In this document: piece after piece, positions 48,125 through 59,136 of the stretch
Position numbering within the stretch: position 1 is the stretch's first letter
How the letters are laid out: each line of letters opens with the position of its first letter
Assembly: GCA_023052935.1 (NCBI GenBank)
Contig: CM041295.1
Location: 22,881,806-22,945,805 of the forward strand
DNA from: Piezodorus guildinii
Taxonomy: Eukaryota > Arthropoda > Insecta > Hemiptera > Pentatomidae
Length of the DNA stretch: 64,000 nt
Reading direction: 5' to 3'
Notes under the pieces: generated by a model
The model's input: only the letters and a program-made list of their open reading frames with translations
Databases searched by the model: none
Told to the model about the DNA's origin: nothing
Made by a program: the position numbers and the translations under genes

Positions 48125-49275
48125 CTGAAACGGAAAATTATACAATATTATATGTTTCCAATTTGGATACCTCTCATATATACCAGTAAATATGGGTAAA
48201 CTTAACCTTACGTTTTTGATTTAATGGTTTCTCCATAAAAATATGGTTAAAACTATTATATTGTGAAAGCTATATACATAATAATACAAAACAATTTAAC
48301 AAAACAATTCAAATTTTTAACCTCATTGTCTGGAAACAATTATCTTACGCTCTAGTGATTGAGAGGCATTAATAACAGGTCCCTAGAACCATACCTTCAC
48401 ATACCATAATTACCAAAATCAAAAATAATAACATCAAAACATTTTAAAATTGGCTTATAATAACGAAAAGAAACACAACAACCTAGATGAATGAGAATGG
48501 CGAAGGCATGCCGCACATGCGCGTACTATCAATCTAAATTTAGAATACTCTCCTGATGTCAGTAGACTTCAGCACTTAAAATATTACTATCTCAATACGT
48601 CACATAATGAGGAACAGAACATATGAACTTACTAATTAATTTGTTTTTGTTTAACAGAATCTGCGTTAATATATAAATATTAAATTTCACAATGAGTATT
48701 TTTTTAAAAACTAAAAGGTGTAAAATGTATGTATGTAGCAAATTTATTAATTAGTAGAGAAAAAACGCTTAATGAGCAATACTGTACGAAAATATTGGAT
48801 TTTTTATATAAAGCATACATAGTCGACAATATATTAAAACTGTAACAATATTTTCAAAACAATTACAATACTACAAATAAATTTGTTCCTCTTTGTAGTT
48901 CATATATTCACCAGTACACTTTTTTTTCTGCTCGCCCCCCTCCCCCGCTCCTCCTTTTTTTTTACAATCAACCCTACATAATTTCAGTAGTTTATTTGAA
49001 CTTATGTGATTATGGATGGTACATAAAATTAAAACTCACTAAAGAAATAACTTTATAGGTAGAACAATGAACCTCCAAGTTCAAAAAGCATCTGTCGGTA
49101 TTTATTCAAAGATTCTTTGGATAACAAAGATACTTTGTAAAAACGTATTAGATAAGTAATGTAATTCAACTGTAACTGGCACATTTATATGCGAAAAGTT
49201 TGTAATCTTGTCTGTAAGAAAGGGCCTCTGACCCTAAGGCAATAAGGCCTAAGGCCTAAACTAAGAAAAAAAATC

Positions 49276-50695
49276 AACTTCTTCTTCTTCTTCGTTCTTC
49301 CCTCAAATGGCGATGTCCGAGAGTAAAACTGTAAACTCAATGGTCCTCTTGAGGTCCTCCAGATCACCATAGAGCTTAGTCACCAACTCGGTAGGTTTTG
49401 GCCAGATCCGCTTCCTGATGTCTTCTAGCTGAGGGCACGTCTGCAGGATGTGCTCTGCAGTCTGGTCACCAGTTACTACATCCGCAGAGGGAGCTTTCCC
49501 CGATGCCAAACTTTTTATAGAGGTGTGCCCTCATCCTGTTATGGCCAGTTCTGAGCCTGAAGAGCACAACTTGTTCCTTTCTACTCATTTTGTAGTAGGC
49601 GTCTTCTGGGTCGCGATTCGGGTGCAGGTCATTCCATTTAGCGTTCACTGCAGCCCTATTTATTGATATCGCCTCCAGGAGGGTCTGGGTGCAGTTTGGT
49701 TGTGGTAGTGCTGCACCTTCCTTTGCAAGATGGTCGGCTACTTCATTTCCGTACAGACCGCAGTGCCCTGGTATCCATTGCAGTACCACTTCACTATACT
49801 GCAATTGTAGATTTTCAATTTCTTCTACAAGAGTGTGAAGTCCTAGTTTTCTTTTTGACTTCAGGGCATGTAGTACAGATGCTGCGTCTGACAGAAAGAC
49901 TATTTTTGAGTCTGCGTTTCTGTTGAACAGTCTCAGTATTTTGCTGCCCTCCAAGATCGCCTGTTCTTCAAGCTTTGAAATTTGTGCATCTTAAGCCTGT
50001 TGGGATGGCTTTGTCTAGGGTGTTTCGGCTCGGAAATTCTATATGGACCCCTGCTCCACCATTCGCAATAGCATCCGTAGCTGATCCATCAGTATACACT
50101 CGGGTCCATGAGGTATAAGGTTATCTTTCGTTGAGCATTTTCACTGATAAGGATTTCATTAGCTGAAGCTCGAGAGGCTCCTTTCGCTTGATTCCTGGAA
50201 CTGTGAGGTGTATTTGGGGTTGAAGAAGGGAATTCCATGGAGGTGAGTTACTTACTTTCTGGTTTGCTCATTTTGCAGAGAGGTTAAATTGTGTTCTGAA
50301 ATTAGGCTATTTATTTTGTGAAGTGGGCTGGTACGTTTGAGTCTGTTTGCATTTCTTTCTGTAGTCCTTTTTTGTAACGGATGACTTGGAATGCTTCTAG
50401 CTTTTGTCTGCAGATTTAAGAGCTTGACATCTCTTCTGTTTTCCATGGATTGCATTTCACTAGTTGTCTCCATTTTGCTAATTGGAGTGGATTTAATTGC
50501 TCCAGTTATCAACCTGAGTCCCTGGTTCTGTGCTATGTTAATTTTGTTAAAGTTGGATTGCGCTGCAGTTCCCCAGCTGCTGATTCCATACTCGATTACA
50601 GGCCGGACGTATCCAGTGTATGGAGCGGATAGTAAACAACAGAATAATGTGGACCCTAGAAAAAATAAACTCCTCGCCCCTGAAAAAATCAACTA
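49276..50695 (-). pseudogene. R1/I/Jockey-group LINE with RNase H domain, 5'-truncated
   Basis: Minus strand from 50695: the RT thumb (YVRPVIEYGISSWGTAA, then QNQGLRLITGAIKSTPI), then a decayed linker, then RNase H starting VYTDGSATD (about 50100), LSDAASVLHALKS, and LQWIPGHCGLYGNEVADHLA with its catalytic His and Asp. The Cys-His tail follows (FRLRTGHNRMRAHLYKKFG, then QTAEHILQTCPQLE, R..W). Frame changes near 50250, 49975 and 49490. The 3' end is a (GAA)n tail (about 49275-49300). The polymerase core is missing, so it is inactive. It sits upstream of the phosphatase gene on the same strand. Confidence 0.88.
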
Positions 50696-50920
50696 ATTCC
50701 CAATATCAGAAAAGAAATTACATAAACAAGAAAATCGAAAGACTATATAATAATAACAAACAAACAAGTTCATGCATTGAAAACTGAAAAAAATCTTAGC
50801 CAAAAGAATACATTTTTAAAATTAAAAGGTACACATATGTACATACATATATATGTACAGTGAGTCACAGTGAAAATGATGCAAAGGGGTTCTGTTTTAT
50901 TGATAATGATTTTGACTAAT

Positions 50921-51077
50921 ACAATAGGGGTACTCACTACGTTTGCTATAGCATGCTATTTGTGTTATTTTGCAAAACCCGTCGAGTTTCTACAGTTATT
51001 TCCTGTATAAAATTGATGGGTTTAGCACAATAGCACAAATAGCATGCTATAGCAAATGTAGTGAGTACCCCTATTGT
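50921..51077. repeat. Foldback inside the Tc1-like element, 44-bp arms
   Basis: Arms 50921-50964 and 51034-51077 are reverse complements with one mismatch (core TTGCTATAGCATGCTATTTG), spacer 69 bp. It sits just inside the left TIR of the Tc1-like element; it may be a later MITE insertion or part of the original element. Confidence 0.85.
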
Positions 51078-51329
51078 TATAAATTACCATAGATTTTTTT
51101 CAAAAATTTACAACAAACTATGTATTAATTAAAATAGTATTCAAATTTAAATACCAATTATTGAGTCTACATAAAAATTAAATAATAGGAATAAAGTGTA
51201 AATAAACACCTCACAGTAGAAATGATACGTTTGGTTTTAAATTTTCTAATCCCTATTCTTGAATTTGCTATTGCCGAATCTGGTTTTATTACTTGAAATA
51301 TAAATAACTGTGATTTAGTTTTCCATAAG

Positions 51330-51800
51330 ACTTCGTCTGAAGGATATTTAAGGCTGAAGGACAGGAGTACGCAAAGAGAAATTGCCTTTATTATTGGAGA
51401 AGCCGTATAACAGTTCAACATATTATTGAACTTTAAAAACGAGAAAATAAACTCATAAGTAAAACCAAAGTAAGGTTTAAAAAAGTTTTAGGAATATTTA
51501 TGAATGATGAATTCAACATATACTGTAATTTATAGCCAAGCTAGGCTCTATTTGTATGGGAAAGCCCCAATGACAACTAAAATTTCTGTTCTATTTATTC
51601 TATATTCTACGTCAAGTTAAAATAAATCCCAAACTAAGTGCTCCTAAATAGGAATTATTGCTTGAAAAATGTCAAAGTAAAAATGAGTGTGCTGAGGCTA
51701 TTCAAAGGGTACTTAGAAATCACAAATTTAATGCAAGAGTAGCAAGAAAGAAGCCGTGAATTGGAAGATCAGTAATAAGATCACAGTCAAATATTTAATG
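51330..51800 (+). pseudogene. Tc1-like transposase relic, N-terminal part
   Basis: LKDRSTQREIAFIIGEAV (about 51355-51410) matches the first HTH of Tc1 transposases (L...G.S..EIA..LG.S). A weak VQHI.EL..KREN-like stretch in another frame follows, then CAEAIQRVLRNHKFNARVARKKP (about 51690-51760), the second HTH and start of the linker. The frame is then lost; the DDE catalytic part was not found before the SINE insertion or after it. Inactive. Confidence 0.65.
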
Positions 51801-51841
51801 GAGTATTTGAAAAAAGGATAGGTACTTCCTTCTAAACGTTT

Positions 51842-52078
51842 CTTCTTCTTCTTCCAGTGGCGCGACAGGCCGTGTAGGCCCTGGGCCTCGTGTTGTAAAC
51901 TCCTGCGACTTTACACTCACGTTTCACGATGCAATTTTTAGTGTAGGATCATCAGTCCCTACGACTAATTTTGTGAGTGGCCACCCTTTGGCTGACGGGT
52001 CTCACATACCCGGGGAGAGGCTGTGAGTGAATCCATGAGAGACTAGCGCGCTAGCCACTCAGCCACGGGCTCCCTATA
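51842..52078 (-). mobile_element. tRNA-derived SINE with exact 12-bp target duplications
   Basis: TTCTAAACGTTT occurs at 51830-51841 and 52079-52090, flanking the element exactly. On the minus strand it starts GGGAGCCCGTGGCTGAGTGG (A-box head) and TAGCGCGCTAG, then goes straight into ACTCACAGCCTCTCCCC. Compared with the 61.7 kb copy, about 55 bp with the B box are missing. The 3' end is (GAA)n. It interrupts the Tc1-like element, so it is the younger insertion. Confidence 0.92.
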
Positions 52079-52599
52079 TTCTAAACGTTTACTATTTCAA
52101 AATTTATTTCTGATGTACATATGTACATTACAGACCTAGTATTTTTCATTTGCATCATTTTCTGCATTAAAGGTTTTTTATTTATTTTATTTTTAATTAT
52201 TGAACTACAATTCAACTATAGTTTTTTTTTTCTTCTGTAAATGGCGATTTAATAAGTTCATTGTTTAATTTAAGTTTTGTAAGTTTCAGTAGGATAATAT
52301 TTTAGTTCTGAAAACAGTTAATTTTATTTTAAAAATCCTTTGCATCATTTTCACTGACTAACTGTATATTAGAATCGTTGGTGATAAAACACAGACACAA
52401 ACGTGCGCACACATACAGAATAAAGATCTGTAAATAAAAAAATGAATTTCTCTCCCTTGTCAGAAGCTAATGTTTTTTTAAAATAACTGGACCGCAATAA
52501 AAATAAAAGTATTATTCATTTGCCGATTCAATCCCCGAGCAGAAGTCCTTGTATACTGCAGTCAAAGTGTAGTGGGGGGGAGGGAGAATACGAGAAGCT

Positions 52600-52712
52600 T
52601 AAAGAACCTAGCGGAATAAGCATGTAAAATCTGCCCCCAAGTATATCAGAACCAAATTTATACCATTGATTCACACCTATGAGAAACCATCTATTGCAAA
52701 TTTTTAGCTCCA
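52600..52712 (-). repeat. Dispersed repeat C, copy 2
   Basis: Gapless match to 34650-34757, opposite strand. In this copy the frame is open across the whole repeat, as part of a 76-codon frame (52528-52758) that I do not recognise. Confidence 0.8.
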
Positions 52713-54889
52713 TAATCCTTATGGGAGGGAAGTTATGGAGGGAAAAAGAAAAAAACAAAGAAAATTGTTTTCTTTTGAACAGCTAAACGTTTTTTTTTTT
52801 TAAATATATGTTAGAGATTTTCAAAAACAGTTAAAAAAATATTTTTTCACAAAAATGTGAGTCAAAAAATGTTTTTGAATTTTTCAAAAAAAAGGTTTTT
52901 AGGTTATGTTGGAATGGTAAACCTCCAATTGTTTGCTTCTTTACTTTATGGGTAATAGGTTCTTCGTAATATATATTTGTTTTCAATTTTATCGCCAGTG
53001 TACCCCATGGGGAAAAAAACAATTTTTTCTCCTGAACGGATCAGCCGACATTAACGGGGAAAAAATATGTTAATGATCTTCTAAAATTGTTATTAAAAAC
53101 ATTTTTTTTTTTCGACATGAGTCGCGTTGGATCTAAAGAGGGAATAAGAACTTATTGAAACGGCCCAAGTTTTCAATTTGTAAATCTATACTGCTATATA
53201 GGTTTTCCTGAATATCTGCAAACGCTACTAATAGCTCGGAGGGAGTAAAGGGTAAATAGTTAATTATGCTGTCAGTCAGTATTCGGTCGGAAAATTGATT
53301 GCATTTAAAAGGAGATCAGAAAATGAGGTGGATTAAAATATTTGAAACCTTTTTTGGAAAAACTTTAAAAAATGAATATATAAAGTTGACTCGATGTTTG
53401 AAAAAAAAATGCTTACAGCATTTTATTCGTACATCTGAACTATCTTCATTAATATAAAGTATAAATTATAATTAATTTCAGTTTCACACAACTTTTCGAT
53501 TTTGGCCTCGACTTGCCACACAAGTATGGGCACTCATGCGAAAAATAGATTAAAAATAAAGTGTTAAATAAAACCTTTATGAGAAATGCATAACAAAATC
53601 TCATGATTCACAATCCCCTGCAAGGAGGAAACGAGTCTATCTCAGTGACACAAGGAAGTTTTAAGATTTGTTCTCAGCCATGTATGACATAAGTTACTGT
53701 TAAGCTGCTCTAGCGGAGTATATCAGTGCTCAAATCGGTAGGTTTCCATTCGCTTATGACGGGCGTAAGAGATCCTATAAAGACCCGCAGAGAGCTTTTT
53801 ACGAACATTATCCATGCAATTCCTTCACAAATTGCTTAATAAACTCAATAGTTTCAAAATAAATTTAGAAACCGATGGTCTCCAGTGTATCGCAGAGGCT
53901 CATTAAGGGTAAAACATGCATATCGAACTATTTCCAACGAGGAGTTTGTATGAAACAGATGTTATGCTCAAGGTTATGGAGTCTCAAGAGAAGAAAAACG
54001 GAAAATAGTGATTTTCCGTTGGCATATGGCTAACACTGGAAAATGAACTTTTATGCTAATTGCTGATATTAATTTATGATATGGTCGTGGACATGGTGAG
54101 GTAAAATTTTATATGGCACATTTGACTGAACACGGCTGCTCTAGTGATAAATGGATTTGTATAACTTATTTCCACACCTCGTTAAAAAATTAATTTGCAC
54201 TTACATTTTTAAAATTTTAATTCAGGTAATAGATAGAAGAAGATTCAGCAAATATGCTTTTATCAGTGTTCGATTTTCTAATTGTAGATTTTAAAGCAGT
54301 TCCCTCCATTATTTAAATATTCAGCTAGCTATCTCTTTTTGTTATAAAACAAATACAACATTGGTAGTAGCATATAGTAGACTTCCTACTGAAGTATGCA
54401 TAATTTTTTTTGGCTGTTAAGAGTTGATAAAGTATTGTTAGTATGAAATGAATTATTATAATTTGGAGAATATATGTATGAGTAAATAATAGTAAAATTG
54501 ACTCCTTGAAATGTAGGTGCTAAAATAATTACTAAATTGTTCTAATATATTTATTCCTTTACGTTTGTAACTAATATTTGAATGATTACGTCAGTTTTAG
54601 TTGTTACAGACCATGGTTTTATGTCATTTATTAGATGGATAGAGTTTTCCATCCAAAGATTAAGATTCCTTTCCATGAAGTACCCATCTTCTCCTAGTAT
54701 CCTTTTTCCTCTCCCCCTCCTCCCTCTCCTTTGATAATAGATGATTGATTAGCTTAGTTAAGTAGGGCTATCTACTAAGCAAAAGCACGAAACTAAAAAC
54801 ATTTATGTACAGCTTTATAAAATGTATATGAGGTATTCCATTCCAAGACACTCTCAAATCTCTAATGTTTTATAGTTTTTCATTTCGTA
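52713..54889. other. No gene recognised; moderately GC-rich island at 53.58-54.13 kb
   Basis: 52790-53110 is T/A homopolymer-rich with a GCCAGTGTACCCCATGGGG word. 53580-54130 is richer in G+C, with only short open frames on either strand. Neither could be assigned to a family. Confidence 0.35.
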
Positions 54890-55400
54890 TTACAATACTT
54901 TCTTGTTGACTTCCTATTCCAGTTCTCAAGGACTAAACGTTCTTCTAATATTCTTCACCTTGCATTTTACCATCGAACTCCTATAAACAAAAGCACACCT
55001 ATCAATTTGTACATCTCACCTCAGAACAGCATCCTATAAAAATGCTCCATCATACCTACATCTTATTCCTTACCTAACACCATTTGTAAATCTTCTTTCC
55101 TAACCTCATTGAAAACCTCTTAAAAGTTATCTTTCTCTTCAATGGTAATTTTCGTAATACATATTAAGAATGTCTACTTACGTTAGTTCAAATATGCACG
55201 TGTATAATATTTTTTCAAATAATACTCTTATAGGGTTAACATATAATTATTTATGATTTTATACCCCTATTACATTCGTTTTTGTGTATTTTTATCCCTG
55301 AAGAATACCTATATGGGTGGAAATGTTGGCATTAAATAGTTGTGACTATTTCATTGTTTTTTTTACCGCCACCCAAACTTCCTTCTGAATGATCAACTAT
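54890..55400 (+). mobile_element. Penelope-like element relic with hammerhead-like tail
   Basis: One frame at 54980-55060 reads YKQKHTYQFVHLTSEQHPIK, resembling the RKPT.T..YLH..S.HP..K motif of Penelope-like RT; neighbouring frames are broken. About 250 bp downstream, CCTGAAGAATACCTATATGG, GTGGAAATGTTGGCA (about 55299-55335) is a degenerate form of the CTGATGA..GAAACGTTGGC motif in the 20.9 kb palindrome. ACCGCCACCC (about 55365) continues into a segment shared with the 30.1 kb palindrome. Penelope-like elements are known to carry hammerhead motifs near their ends. Only a 3' remnant remains. Confidence 0.55.
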
Positions 55401-55440
55401 TGCTATAATTATTAGCTTTTTAATTTATATTGTAAGTTCT

Positions 55441-57600
55441 TCTTCTTTTGCCGCCTCTTTTCTGCCATTAAGCGTGGAAGGGCCTCAATCCATCGATGCC
55501 ATTCTTCTCGTTTTTAAGAGGTCCTTTACATTTGAGCCACGGTTTTCCCTCTTTTGAATGGAAGTCTTCAGTGCGGCCCTCTTTGTTTAGCCGACCACTC
55601 AGCGAAGATATCTCATTTTAGCTCCTATAATCCGGCTGATGTGCTTGACACGTATGACCCAGTTTTCACTCCCGTTTGTAAGTGTTGGGAGGTAGACTTC
55701 TTTGTATAAATGGAGCTTTGTCTTTTTTCCTCAGAAGAAGTATTAAGGCCATCATCAGACTCCCTGCCGGACTACATCGGCAATGCTATAAGCACCGAGG
55801 AGATATCGGGGATTGGGTCTGATCTGCTGTCAATGAGAGGCTCCCTTACAACATTAGTCCATTGCTCAGCGACTGTCAAACGTGCCGGATGCTCTGTTTC
55901 AGTCTATATTTGACTACCCAGCTGAAATTTCTGAATGCGCGGAAAGACTGAATGTAGATCAGAGCCATCGAAGTATGAGAACTCTACGACAGTCGCTTAG
56001 AGAGAATGCCTTTGAAGAATGGGCCAATTGCAGGTGGCAGGGCGTTGGCGTTCGTCATTTTAAAGAGACCCCGAAAGCCAACAGATATATATGCGAAAAA
56101 CAAGTTCTCTCGGGGTCTGAATGGTCCAACGCCCTGTAGCTAAATATCTACTATGCACCCCTGCGAGTGGTCCCAGAAGTCAGCGGACAGAAGAGAGATG
56201 CTGGGTCCCTCTGTTGCAAATGTGGCAGAGAGTCAGAAACACCAGTCCCCGTGCTGGGAAAATGCCCCAAAAACTCTCTCCTCGACGACCTCGATCAGGC
56301 AGATGAAGTGGATAGGGAAAAGAGAGAGATCTACAATAAGTGTATCCCTTCCCTAAAAGAGAAGTTCCGCGAGACCTTCGGAGAGAGAGAGTTCACCGTG
56401 AGAGGCCTCTGGTTCGGATCTCGCGGGACTATCCCCAGTAGAACAAGGAGCCTTCTAGAAGAACTCGGTGTTGGTAATAGGGAACTGTCTATGACGGCTG
56501 AGAATATAATATTGGACTCCCTGGGGATTATTCATCATCACCTATATGGATATAAGTTGGGTTGAGATTTCTACCTAACCTCATTTATTTACTTATATTT
56601 ATGTTTTATTTAGTGGACTTATGTTTTTGCTTCAATTTTGGCAGTGATTCTTTGAAACTGTTTGGTCCTATAGATGAGTATTTTCAATATTTTTTCTCTT
56701 GTTGCATGGATTTTGCTTTAAATTGTGAAGTATATTACATATTATGAGGTATAACATAAAAAAACTATTGATAAAGAAAGTAAATGTATATTAAATTTAT
56801 AACTTGTCAACTCAATATCACACGTCAGTGGATTGATAAGTACGCTGTGTGTGATAGCAACCCAATACACTGTTTTGTTTTGTTGTACTTTAAATAAAAT
56901 AAAGTATTTCATCGACGTCCAACTATGCTATTGCAGATATGGTAATGATTTTTTCATCTTTTTTAACCAGATCTGCTGATGATGGTTCCTAGGTAAGGAA
57001 ATTGGTACACCACTTTAAGAGCCTCACCATTGCAAAAAAAGACACACTTCTTCCTGTTCATGCCTGTGTAAAACAAGCACTTTGCTTTTGGCAGTATTTA
57101 TTTTCATTCTTTTACGTTGGAGCTCCACTTTCCATTCCACAAGGGCTTGCTTCTCTCTAGAGTCCGCCAAAAGAACGATGTCGTCAGCATAGAGAAGGCT
57201 CTGGACGACTACAGGACACATATTCCAGTTTCTGATTAAAGTTAGTGATGTTCTCATTTTGCTTATTTTATAGATTTTATCTATAAAGGTTATAAACAGT
57301 AGAGGGCTCAGACTATCACCCTGCCTAACTCCTTTATCTATAATGTGTCGGTCTCTCTTCCATTGATCCTCACTACCCCTTTTGCCTTTTTATCAACTGC
57401 TTTTATAGCAGTAATAAGATCCCCTGGGACATTTTTGTTCTCCAAAGCATTCCATATCTCCTGGTGCGAAACAGAGTAAAAAGCTGCTTTAAGATCGATA
57501 AAAGCTAAGAAAATGTCTTTGTCTCGATCCCAAGCTCCCTCGCATACTTTTTTAAGGATAAATATGTAGTCCTTTGTCTGTTAATCCAGCCTGTTCTGGT
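55441..57600 (-). pseudogene. RTE-like LINE, split by an R2-like insertion
   Basis: Minus strand, 57600 to about 56915: WINRQRTTYLSLKKYA, DIFLAFIDLKAAFYSVS, then GVRQGDSLSPLLFITFID, then SLLYADDIVLLADS (catalytic YADD) and YLGTIIS, spread over several frames. It resumes at 55708 with LYKEVYLPTLTNGSENW, RIIGAKMRYLR, and ends in AEKRRQKKK-like sequence and (GAA)n near 55441. About 20-25 residues at the junction cannot be placed. The endonuclease is absent. Inactive. Confidence 0.88.
55709..56915 (+). mobile_element. R2-like (restriction-endonuclease-type) LINE 3' part, nested insertion
   Basis: Inserted antisense into the RTE-like LINE. Frames 55740-56565 give FKAIIRLPAGLH-like RT end sequence; WQGVGVRHFKE, ICEKQVLSGSEWSNAL; a Cys-rich knuckle CCKCGRESETPVPVLGKCPK (C-x2-C...C, with Val where His is expected); then FGEREFTVRGLWFGSRGTIP, and ILDSLGIIHHHLYGY before the stop at 56563-56565. 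This C-terminal order is that of R2/R4-type elements. A frame change lies near 55910 and a stop at 56139. The 3' UTR runs to an A/T-rich end with ATAAAATAAAG at about 56890. Exact ends are uncertain by tens of bases. Confidence 0.7.
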
Positions 57601-59090
57601 TCCAGCTGTTCCTACACAATCAATAAACTTCAGTAAACATGCTTGACAAATACTGATTAACTAACTATATATTACGGATGAGTGTTCCAGATTAATTATT
57701 ACCAAAATAAATTACATTTTTTATTTAACTACTTTATTGATTCAATAGGTTCATGTAAACTTTAAAATAAAATTCCTACCTGGTCATTACTGTACTGACT
57801 TCAATCATAGCATGTACCCATGTTTGGTCGAGTTTTAAACTACTATCAATTGAAATAAAAAACTTATGCAGTTTTCCTAAAGGTTGAATGTTCTTTTTTA
57901 TTTCAAATCTATTGGCTTGCAGTTGTAGGGCAATATGCAAGTGAGACAATACATTTAATAGAAAGAAAATTCTGATTAAAAAAAAATTGGAATAACATCA
58001 TAATGAAGATGATAATTAATTAATAATTAATCACACTGACCGTCAACAGAACATATGGATGTACTAAATATACTTTACACAAAGGCTAATTACTTCAGAT
58101 TGTCTTATGTAAGGTTCCTCATTCCACTTTAATAACTGCTGGAACCGAGATCAGAGATAGAGTGTCACATAAAGATGATAATAAACCATTATTACTTGAA
58201 CCATTGACAAAAAAGATTAAGGGTTTTAATGTAAATTGGAAATGAATAAAATAAATAGTAATAGATATTATATTTTTATAAACTGAATATATAAATAATA
58301 TAATAATAAAGATAGTAATGAAATATTAATTTAACTTAAAAAATCAAAACCCAATTAAAGAGTATAAATTTACACAAATGTGTAAAAATATTTGTGGAAC
58401 CAATTCTTCAGTAAGATATCTTTAAAAGAAATGCTGACACTAGAATATGGTCCCATATTTTTCGAAACCATTGACAAATCATGAACGTATACAAAAAGTC
58501 ATTCATCTAACAATGTTACAGAAATCTAACACAAAATCTTTTAATATTAACAGAATAACATCTTTCTAACCATAATAAATTAATATATAAATAATAAAAT
58601 AATTTATATGATACATAATGCACCTGTATGTAAACATATACATTGACATTAATGTATTTAAACTGACATTAACTATAAATTGTATATTTATCACAAAAAC
58701 AATTAAGTGTTCTAACAAATAAAAAATAAATGAATGTTGCTTCCAAAAAATTTTATAAATTGAAAAAGTAAATGTTAAAATTAAAATGTTTATTACCACA
58801 TAAACAGCAACTAGTTAATGTCACAGAAAAATTAATATTTATTTACATAAAACAATATTTATTCAATTTTAAGGAATTAAGAGTATTGGAATTCATTCAC
58901 AGGTACAAAGGTTTAATTTCTAAATAATAATTAAATATAATTTCAAATTAATTAAATTTTGATATAAAAAATAGAAACAAATAGAAATTGTGTCATTTCT
59001 AAGAGACATCTTCAATAATACATAACTTTAAATGACTTTTTTTGTTGCATTATTTATAATGAAATACATGCTACCATATATGTATGCATG

Positions 59091-59136
<46 letters not shown>

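Larger units (their letters stand above)
50858..52364 (+). mobile_element. Tc1-like DNA transposon, carrying nested insertions
   Basis: TIRs: left CAGTGAGTCACAGTGAAAAT at 50858, right inverted ATTTTCACTGACTAACTG ending 52364. Both share GTGAAAATGATGCAAAGG and are flanked by TA (50856-50857, 52365-52366). The interior holds a transposase relic, a foldback at 50921-51077 and a SINE at 51842-52078. Without the SINE and one duplication it would be about 1.26 kb. Confidence 0.85.
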
